Origin: Macrocystis pyrifera
Lineage: Eukaryota > Sar > Phaeophyceae > Laminariales > Laminariaceae
Assembly (NCBI GenBank): GCA_031763025.1
Contig: JASSKH010000045.1
Span: 310,001-374,000 of the forward strand
DNA: 64,000 bases
Direction: 5' to 3'
A program made the translations under genes and the position numbers. The notes beneath the pieces were generated by a model. It did not search any database, had not been told where the DNA came from, and worked only from the letters and a program-made list of their open reading frames with translations. Positions 57,801 to 64,000 of this stretch are shown here, piece by piece (position 1 is the first letter of the stretch; each line of letters opens with the position of its first letter).

Positions 57801-59326
57801 CATATGAAGGCATCAAACTGTTTCCTAGAAAAAACAAAACAAAAACACTTTCGGGGTCAACCTGTTTCCCACGAAACAAAACAAAACAAACACACAGAAA
57901 CACCACCACATAAGAGGAAACTACACAGCAACCCGTCTCCCCCTTATCGTACTCTCTCTCGAGAGGTTCCTTACCTCCGCTCGATACCGCTCTGTTTGAT
58001 GGACAGGGCGAGGACATCTTCGGGCATCACTTGTCGGACCAGCCTCTTCAACACCACAGAGTCCTTCACCAGACCCTGCTTACGCAAACACAGACAACGT
58101 CGACACACGGGGACGACTTTCAGCTTTTGAGCCAGCAACACGAGCGGATTCCAGGAAGTCAGCAGACGTCAGCTTTCATCCTCGCAAGGGTATGATCTAA
58201 ACGTATACCAGTAGCTGGTAGATATCAAACGTCTACCTCCCTGCACCAGGTGATTGGTTATATTTGGGGAGTATTACGAGCGAACGCACTTTTCTAGTTT
58301 TTACCGCGCCCCCCAAAAGGTTTTTCTTTCGGGGTTTCTATATGTGAGGCGTCCGTGCGCCGTCTATAAAAAACGGTACACGTCTTCAACATTTTTTACA
58401 AACACATTACGGCCATCATCTCAACAGCCGGCAACAGCGTACTCGTACACCACCCGCCGCCACAAAATTTCCACGAGCGCACAAAACTTATCGACAGTTG
58501 CAATATCTGCAGCTATTTATAGAGTTCCTAGCGTATACCATATTTAAACTATTACGGGGGACCATCGTAAATAGGACCTACGGTACGCACAAAAACCTAC
58601 CAGGTATATATTTCCCTATGTTCACTAACAATATTTGGTCCTATTAACTATGCCCCCCCGTAATATTAATACCAATACTGATATCAATACCGGCATTCCA
58701 TGGCTGTTCACTAACGCCCCAAACCTCGCGGGTCAGATCAGGTCAGGTCAGTTAAGGTTCGGTCGGGTTGAGGGTGACCCGACCCGACCAGTGGGAGTAT
58801 AAAAACCGCCTGACCCGGCCCGACCCAACCCAACCTGACCCGTGAGATTAAGAAAAATTCCCGACCCGTGAAGAGCCCTGCAATACTAAATATTCAATAA
58901 CACTATTGATAGTGTCGTAGAAGTTGGCTTCAAAGCAACGGTAAAAAGGGGACGACGACCAAAGCGAGCGAGCTGAAGCAGAACCCCAGGCGCAAAAATC
59001 GTGCTCAGACATGTGACTACTACTTTGGGAATTCTGATACAGTGCCTGCTTCAGCTTCTCTGCAATACAAATTGCAGTATAAGCTTCTCACTTCCGCATT
59101 CAGCTATGCCCGGTACGTTTTCCCGGAACACAGTACCAGCGGGATTTTGATAGTGTCGTCTGTAATTCCCCACTTGCCTGTTGCAGCGTCACAACCCCTA
59201 CTGTAAAATATGACACAACCCTTGTAACATTGGCGTACCCGGTACGATTTCCAGACAGAAAGCCTTCGATGGTACGTCCTGTTGGTCTTCTCGCCCAATG
59301 AGTCTGACTACTGACGATATCCCCCC

Positions 59327-59359
<33 letters not shown>

Positions 59360-62300
59360 CCTGGTGGACGCATAGCACAGGCCACATGTATATTACGGCA
59401 GCGTGCCGATTGCTAAAAAACTTTACCACTTCTGTCCCTTAACATAACGAACGTCTGTACCAGGTACCTACTAAGTAGTCAAATTAAAATGGTCATTCCA
59501 TCTAGGGACAAAGTGGGGCCACTTTTACTTTCCAGCTCAACCTGTACCAGGAAAATCTCACACCTCAGACAGATCATGATCTATCCATCTGTCTATTTAT
59601 ATACCTATCTACAGATAAATCATGTAGTTCCTCACCTGGTCTTGTGAGAGGTTGTGCAAGACCTGCATAGTACAGACCCGACCCAGGAACCATGTGCCGA
59701 GTACATAACGCAGATTACGCCGCTCTCACCCGGCAACATGAGCTACAACATACCCAAACAGGGACCTACCTGCCTGCCTGCGCTGGAAGGTAGGTCTAGA
59801 TGATGGACTACTGACCGTACTCTTATCTCTTCTGTCCGAGCTGTGTACCATTTAGTCACCAATATGACTTTCCGGGTCAACCTACCTCCCTGACCAGCGT
59901 CACAACCAGCTCGCACCCCCTCTGGGCCAGCCGCGGGGAAACCTTGCACCCCAAAGCCGGCCTCGCCGCCCCCGTGATCTGTGAGATGGACAGCTCCAAA
60001 AACAGCGGCGGGGCCCTAACGCTCTTGCCTCGGACGGCTAGGAGGCCGTACTCGTCACAGTCAGAGTCCGGCACCTGTAACCACGCGAGTCGACAAGGGG
60101 GGAGAAGTGGATGCTGATTTCTTCTCGCGGTGAAAAAAACAAATGCAAGGCACGACCCGCACGTGGTGGGGAGGGGGGAGGGGGGAGGAGAGCCTGCTAC
60201 TAATATGTTTGCGACCCCGGACCTGAGTTACGAGTACAGCATCCGTAGGAGGGGGAGAGAAAGGGAGGGCGACGAAAACAAACTTGGACGACTCATGCTA
60301 CACCACCTTAGGGTAAAATGACGTTTTCTGCGATAGGGATTGCAATCAGGGGTATGCACTTTCTTGCCTTCTGAGGCAGTATTTCTGACTGATGGGGGGG
60401 GGGGGGGGGGGGGGTCCTTAAGGTCATGCCATGGTTGATTACTCATCGGGCTACGTAGATGGATATTGTTTTTTGTTAAAGCCATATTTTGGGTGAGATA
60501 TAGAGCTGAAGTGACAAGCCTCAGAAACTCTACCTGGTTTATGAATAGGTATTCCCCTGCTGGTGACCTACAGACGCATGGGAGACACATGGGAGACTCT
60601 TGAGCCCCGTGGGACCTCCATTAAAAAATCTAGAGGATAACGGCGCTGGTTCCTGGAACTCCCATATGCCTCCCATAGCCTTCCATGGGACTCCCAAGGG
60701 CTTACAATGCCATCCCATGGGTCTCTCACGGTGTTATGGTCCTGGCCCATGAGCCTCCAATGCTATCATAGTGCTGGCGTATGGGACTCCTATGAGACTC
60801 TTGTGGGACTCCTGTGGGACTCCTTTGAGACTCCTATGGGACTACAGATCGGGGGATAAACCCCTATGGTTTTTGGGTCCATCGTACTATGGGCGCCCGT
60901 ACAGGATATTTCCCGGGAAGTTAGTCCGTTGAGGCAGGAACAGGGGCTAAAAGCGTCGCGTTAGAACGAAAACAAACACACAGCAATGCGCGCATCGTAG
61001 CATCGTAGTACGCAAGGAAGCTGTACTATGGGGTGTGATATACCTACGCACACCACATCATCACAGAACATAATATAACATCCCATCCCATCCCACCACA
61101 CCTCACCTCATCACATGACATAACATGATGTAACGTTAATGCACAACATTATCCTCGTCACCATCATGATCCCGTCCCATCCCATCCCATATCCCCCATC
61201 CCATCCCATCCCATCCCATCCCATCCCATCCCATCCCATCCCATCCCATCCCATCCCATCCCATCCCATCCCATCCCATCCCATCCCATCCCATCCCATC
61301 CCATCCCATCCCATCCCATCCCATCCCATCCCATCCCATCCCATCCCATCCCATCCCATCCCATCCCATCCCATCCCATCCCATCCCATCCCATCCCATC
61401 CCATCCCATCCCATCCCATCCCATCCCATCCCGTCCCATCCCATCCCATCCCATCCCGTCTCATCCCGTCCAGTCCCGTCCCATCACCTGAGCAAACGCC
61501 CTGGCCACCTCAGTGAGCATCATCACTCCCGCCTCCTGCAACTCCAAGAGCTCGCTGTCATCCGTCGACGCCGTAGCAGCCGCGCAAGCCAGCGTGATCA
61601 TATCCTCCAGATAGAGACAGAGAAGCGGCGGAACCATCGCCCAAAAGGGACGAGGGGGGACGGCCATCTCCGACAATGACCCCGAAGAGGCCACGCGGCT
61701 GTTGCTCGCACCGGTGACATCAGCAGGCAGCATTCTGGAGGGGAGGGGAGGGGAGGGGAGGGGGGAGGAGGAGAGGGGAGTGGCGAAGAGGGAGAGGGGT
61801 TAACGGAAGGTAAGGGGGGGGGGGGGGGGGAGGAAGGAGGAAGGAGGACGGAGGGAGTATGGGGGAGGCGGAGGCGGGAAGGGGTACGCAGAAACGGGTG
61901 GGGGTGGGGGTGAGTGGGTAGGGAGGAGGGGAAAGCGGGGAGGTCGGAAGGCGGGGGGAGGAGGGAGGAGGGGCTGAGATGAGATGGGCGTGGTCACAGG
62001 GAGGCGGGGGTAGGAATAATCGCGCTTTGCTTCGTCATAAGAATGCTTGATTGATCCAGAGCAAACTATTCCATTCAGCAGCCAGAATAGGCCGATGTGG
62101 CCAGATGGGAAACCTACCGGACGGTCCCGCGTCGAGAAAGCAGTACATTTTCCCTCAGGTACTTTTCCACTGCAGAGTTAGTTATTGGAGCCTGTCCTGC
62201 CTGCGACCACGGACTATTTTTTGTGACGATGAGTTTATGTGAAACATCATCATCAACAACAACAATTTGTAATCTTGCGGGTTACCAGGCATACGGATGA

Positions 62301-63210
62301 AATAGTACCAGCTACTAAATAGTTCGTAAAGGGTGAATGTACAATGCCGTGTAAGCGTCTTGTAAATGTACTCTAGGGAGGTTTTTGAACGCTTACTTCA
62401 TTTATTGCAGCACAGGTACAGCTAAAGCTCATGCCATTTGGTTGGGGGCTTACCTGACGGCACGGGTGACCAGTCGCCTCGCCCTCTTGACGTCGAGGCA
62501 GCTGACTCTTTCGTCCGCCGCTGAGCCGCTCTGGAGGGCCGACAGCACCATCACGCACCCCCGCACTGCCGTTCTCTTCACCTGGGAACAAAAACCACCC
62601 AACAACAACACTAAGATAACATAGTAATACGGGGGACCATAGTAAATAGGACCTACGGAATTGACAAAAACTTATATATTTCCCGCTTTTTACTAACAGT
62701 ATTTGGTCCTATTTATTATTTACTATTAATATGGTCCCCCGTAATAATTCAAAAACCAACACCAAGAAACAACACAAATAAATACAACTAAATCAACAAC
62801 GAAAACACAAAAAAAACACAGTAATACAAACAAACACACAAAAAACACAAAATCACGAACACACACGAAAGTCCTTCTCAAAAAGCGATGGAGGGCAAAA
62901 CGCGTGCGATGCGATACATCGAAGAGTCGATACCTTTCGAATCGTTGAAGTCCGAGCGATATAACTCGAATTACTCAAAAAAATCGATAAGATATCCAAC
63001 ACTACACTTAACACATACATAGCATACCTGCCATCTGGAGCTAGCCAGAGGAGAAGCAAACCTCGCGAGTCCATTCCTGGCCCCCTGCACCACCTCCGAC
63101 CAGCTCGAACCCCCTCCCCTCCTGGAGTCCCGGTCCCCCTCCCCCTCTCCCAAAACGCCTGCTCCCAAAGCCGATTGGTGAGACCGCCTGGGGGAGCCTG
63201 GGTGCTGAAC
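50889..63210 (-). CDS. HEATR5/Laa1/SWEETIE-like HEAT-repeat protein, C-terminal part
   Basis: Twelve - strand exons, all GT-AG with matching phases, give about 1,076 residues; the 5' exons lie beyond the window. Helical HEAT-type segments include WSEVVQGARNGLARFASPLA, PFWAMVPPLLCLYLEDMITL, FLELSISQITGAARPAL, GLVKDSVVLKRLVRQVM, ALREHIKALSMHWLANVRDA and KAMLKGRWPVMAAAAAAEL. The order and the acidic-aromatic end (DDDDWGDEDFQ) match HEATR5. That family (human HEATR5A/B, yeast Laa1, plant SWEETIE) works with AP-1 and clathrin at the trans-Golgi/endosomes (known). Disordered Gly/Ala/Pro inserts separate the helices. Assignment rests on pattern, not alignment; another giant HEAT protein is the main alternative. 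Confidence 0.75.
51884..51972 (-). CDS. HEATR5-like exon
   Basis: 29 codons (PLALWEAVMGGVVGGVEAVL, then PDAFKPLPV). Acceptor CACAACCCCAG after a long pyrimidine tract, donor GTAGGA, phase 1 to 0. Confidence 0.65.
52495..53090 (-). CDS. HEATR5-like exon
   Basis: 198 codons. CLFTRPELLLLGEP continues the preceding helix, then a disordered linker, MPISLTSFVVRAVHTLSSP, and RLQLAAVSVLRVLVTGEG. Acceptor GCCCCCGCAG, donor GTGAGT, phase 2 to 1. Confidence 0.75.
53674..53796 (-). CDS. HEATR5-like exon
   Basis: 40 codons: acidic linker (GDVEGEEDEGQTAE) then HASLMFLTALR, joining CLFTRPELLLLG. Acceptor TTTTCTTGAG, donor GTCAGT, phase 2 at both ends. Confidence 0.75.
53797..54894 (-). other. HEATR5-like intron with ATC repeat and GGGTC fragment
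   Basis: Holds an AAC/AAAC-rich stretch (53870-54190), a CATCATCGA 9-mer array (54465-54540), and a truncated GGGTC-type element (54570-54665) ending AGAGCCCTG. Confidence 0.7.
54895..55127 (-). CDS. HEATR5-like exon
   Basis: 77 codons: GDASGLWPRSAKRN, LTYPPGIKPSFAKAML, KGRWPVMAAAAAAELS and FLLSVCVCGLLAAEE. The aromatic/basic-to-'WPV' pattern followed by an Ala helix resembles the HEATR5 'HWAPVL.A.ALWL' region. Acceptor TCGCTACAG, donor GTGAGC. Confidence 0.85.
55542..55654 (-). CDS. HEATR5-like exon
   Basis: 37 codons, IIPDTVRRGLMDALREHIKA then LSMHWLANVRDAVRLNQ. Acceptor GAATTTTCAG, donor GTACGG, phase 1 to 0. A CCT tract (55490-55528) abuts the donor side. Confidence 0.88.
56164..56480 (-). 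CDS. HEATR5-like exon
   Basis: 105 codons: basic/Gly linker, then KKMAAEAEACRMREAVEASY and LGERAARLQCLAVLSLIAGG, then acidic/Gly. Acceptor CAGTGTCAG, donor GTGAGG. Downstream of the donor the frame stays open as Val/Leu-rich DNA, which I treat as intron. Confidence 0.75.
56481..57974 (-). other. HEATR5-like intron, repeats and homopolymers
   Basis: Contains C20 (57251-57270), a G-rich run (57386-57413), and tandem ACATGTCCCATC (57605-57650). No exon seen. Confidence 0.7.
57975..58075 (-). CDS. HEATR5-like exon
   Basis: 33 codons, GLVKDSVVLKRLVRQVMPED then VLALSIKQSGIER. Acceptor GCGTAAGCAG, donor GTAAGG, phase 0 to 2. Confidence 0.88.
58553..58662. mobile_element. MITE-like palindromic element, copy 2 of 3
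   Basis: Same TACGGGGGACCAT ends as 58-160; lies in a HEATR5-like intron. Confidence 0.8.
58727..58882. mobile_element. Truncated GGGTC-pentamer element
   Basis: Contains inverted GGGTC/GACCC blocks and ends GACCCGTGAAGAGCCCTG, like the right end of 30434-31265. The left CAGGG terminus is missing. Confidence 0.6.
59886..60074 (-). CDS. HEATR5-like exon
   Basis: 63 codons: VPDSDCDEYGLLAVRGKSVR, then FLELSISQITGAARPAL and RLAQRGCELVVTLVRE. The 'PD.D...' loop followed by 'L.....QI..A.RPAL' is a recognisable HEATR5 feature. Acceptor GGTTACAG, donor GTAGGT, phase 0. Confidence 0.88.
60394..60414 (+). repeat. G21 homopolymer
   Basis: 21 consecutive G in a HEATR5-like intron. Confidence 0.95.
60570..60860 (+). 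repeat. TGGGACTCC-type minisatellite
   Basis: About eighteen irregular 12-13 bp units of ATGGGACTCCT/TGGGAGACTC, in a HEATR5-like intron. Confidence 0.8.
61166..61460 (+). repeat. CCCAT pentanucleotide array
   Basis: More than fifty CCCAT units, almost perfect, ending about 28 bp from the donor of the 61488-61734 exon. Open on both strands as a by-product. Confidence 0.98.
61488..61734 (-). CDS. HEATR5-like exon
   Basis: 82 codons: a Ser/Ala linker, then PFWAMVPPLLCLYLEDMITL and ELLELQEAGVMMLTEVARAF. Acceptor CCCTCCAG after a purely pyrimidine tract, donor GTGATG, phase 2 to 0. Confidence 0.88.
61735..62010 (-). repeat. Purine/G-rich tract (pyrimidine on the gene strand)
   Basis: About 270 bp of GGGGA/GGAGG sequence directly upstream of the 61734 acceptor. 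On the coding strand it is an exceptionally long polypyrimidine tract. Confidence 0.85.
62454..62581 (-). CDS. HEATR5-like exon
   Basis: 42 codons, VKRTAVRGCVMVLSALQSGS then CLDVKRARRLVTRAV. Acceptor TTCCCAG, donor GTAAGC, phase 0 to 2. Confidence 0.85.
62628..62743. mobile_element. MITE-like palindromic element, copy 3 of 3
   Basis: Same ends as copies 1 and 2, with a short internal duplication (TATTTATTATTTACTATT) near the right arm. Confidence 0.8.
63028..63210 (-). CDS. HEATR5-like exon, first one inside the window
   Basis: 61 codons, a basic/Gly linker then WSEVVQGARNGLARFASPLA and SSRWQ, which joins VKRTAVRGC in frame. Acceptor CTACTTGCAG, donor GTATGC, phase 0 at both ends. The preceding exon must lie beyond the window's right edge or was not recognised. 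Confidence 0.82.
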
Positions 63211-63334
63211 CTGCAAGTAGGCAAAAAAGCAAGCAAAGAAAGGCGACTGTGGCTTGCGTGTTCGGAAAACAAAGGGGGCCTATTATTCGATACCGATATC
63301 ACTCATGGCCTTACCACAGTCGTAAATACCACAA

Positions 63335-63605
63335 TAAAACCGCGCATCCCTACAATGTCGAGACCGAGCACATCGGAGTTTACGGAGTGGGTAGAGGGAG
63401 GGAGTGCACTCATATCATGCATGGCTGTAGGCTGTAGTGGTATAGACCCTCGCATCCCTACAACGCCGGTACGGGGCACGTCGGGGTTTTACCGGCCAGG
63501 CAGACATTCAGTGATTGCTTGCACTAAGCGCGAAGGGCCGTCAGGTCCTGGGCGAGTCGTATGAAGGGTCAACCGCATCCTACTAAGAACCGTTTTGGGG
63601 TAATG
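63335..63605 (+). repeat. Solo arm of the 3266-4190 foldback repeat
   Basis: Shares CCTCGCATCCCTACAA, GGGGCACGTCGGG, GGCGAGTCG and TACTAAGAACCG with the right arm at 3970-4180. The first ~100 bp contains a second partial copy of the CGCATCCCTACAAT block. Confidence 0.75.
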
Positions 63606-63607
63606 GA

Positions 63608-63676
63608 GGGGTAGAAAGGGCTTATCGTGGGGTGATGTAGGCCCCTGCCTGCAGTAGCTCAAGCCCTTTCTACCCC
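63608..63676. repeat. Perfect 16 bp inverted repeat
   Basis: GGGGTAGAAAGGGCTT (63608-63623) and its exact inverse (63661-63676) enclose 37 bp. It could form a hairpin or be the ends of a very small element. It lies directly after the foldback arm. Confidence 0.85.
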
Positions 63677-64000
63677 TGCAAAAACAAACTTAAACCCCCT
63701 ACACGAGTGCTAACGAGCTTGTCACAAAACAAGACATTTGACGTATGCTGGGCTTCAGGCTGTGGGTGGACGATGAGATCGGTTGTTGACGACGAGATTG
63801 GTTGTTGACGATGGCTCGTGCGGAACACTTCTCGCAGAAATAAAAGAGGGTGCACACACAGATTGCTCGAAACTACACTAGATAATTTTTGCTGAAACAT
63901 TAGGGTACGTACAGACGTATCCTGGCACAAATTAATTCACACGTCGGACATCATATACATCATATATTGGTCATCTATAGATCATCTGCAGATAGATCAT
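63677..64000. other. Intronic or intergenic, no gene seen
   Basis: Includes a tandem GGTTGTTGACGA (63780-63812) and, at the edge, a GATC-rich repeat (TAGATCATC, AGATAGATCAT). No exon of the HEATR5-like gene was recognised here. Confidence 0.45.

Noticed and set aside
61111-61516. Open frames on both strands giving Met-Gly-Trp-Asp or Ser-His-Pro-Ile-Pro repeats
   Set aside because: Direct translation of the CCCAT array within an intron of the HEATR5-like gene.
1-64000. CRISPR arrays, bacterial operons, phage or viral gene clusters
   Set aside because: No regular direct repeats with unique spacers, no prokaryotic gene layout, and no capsid, polymerase or integrase genes other than the decayed copia pol.

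Overview
This looks like a nuclear contig from a flagellate-bearing eukaryote, most likely a stramenopile and perhaps a brown alga. That assignment is inference: it rests on short GT-AG-bounded exons (about 60-600 bp) separated by introns of several hundred bases to 2 kb, Ala/Gly/Pro-rich GC-rich coding stretches, heavy CAG/CTG and minisatellite content, and many small transposons. There are no operons, bacterial-style genes or CRISPR arrays.

Three spliced protein genes can be read. (1) A TEX9-family coiled-coil protein on the + strand, ending at 28290. Five of its six 3' exons (22425-28290) are phase 0 at both ends and chain directly, and a probable 5' exon starts near 20155. (2) A translation initiation factor IF-3 on the + strand, 36326-44797, with a mitochondrial-type leader. 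Its splice phases agree at every junction, and an acidic then RGG-rich tail of about 500 residues replaces the usual short C-terminus. That tail is broken by a one-base frame change in an A8 run at 43627. (3) The C-terminal part (about 1,076 residues, 12 exons) of a HEATR5/Laa1/SWEETIE-type HEAT-repeat trafficking protein on the - strand, 63210 down to 50889. Its 5' part lies beyond the right edge.

Layout: 1-20000 is repeat-rich DNA with no gene I recognise. It holds a foldback repeat (3266-4190), a duplicated block (9230-10510), two copies of a ~690 bp inverted-repeat element (12560-13250 and 14119-14808), ATCGAT-core minisatellites and scattered CAG/CTG tracts. 20155-28290 is the TEX9-like gene. 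28291-36325 is a transposon cluster: a hAT-like element built of GGGTC pentamers, a decayed copia retroelement on the - strand interrupted by a PIF/Harbinger-like element with a TTA target duplication, and gag-like debris. 36326-44797 is IF-3, whose introns are packed with minisatellites and contain a stray copy of an exon end. 44798-48870 is intergenic. 48871-50891 is a long low-complexity ORF of uncertain status. 50889-63210 is the HEATR5-like gene.

The three genes have no evident shared pathway: flagellum/centrosome-type coiled coil, organellar translation initiation, and clathrin/AP-1 trafficking. All family assignments are from recognition of sequence patterns and from splice-phase agreement, not from a database search.
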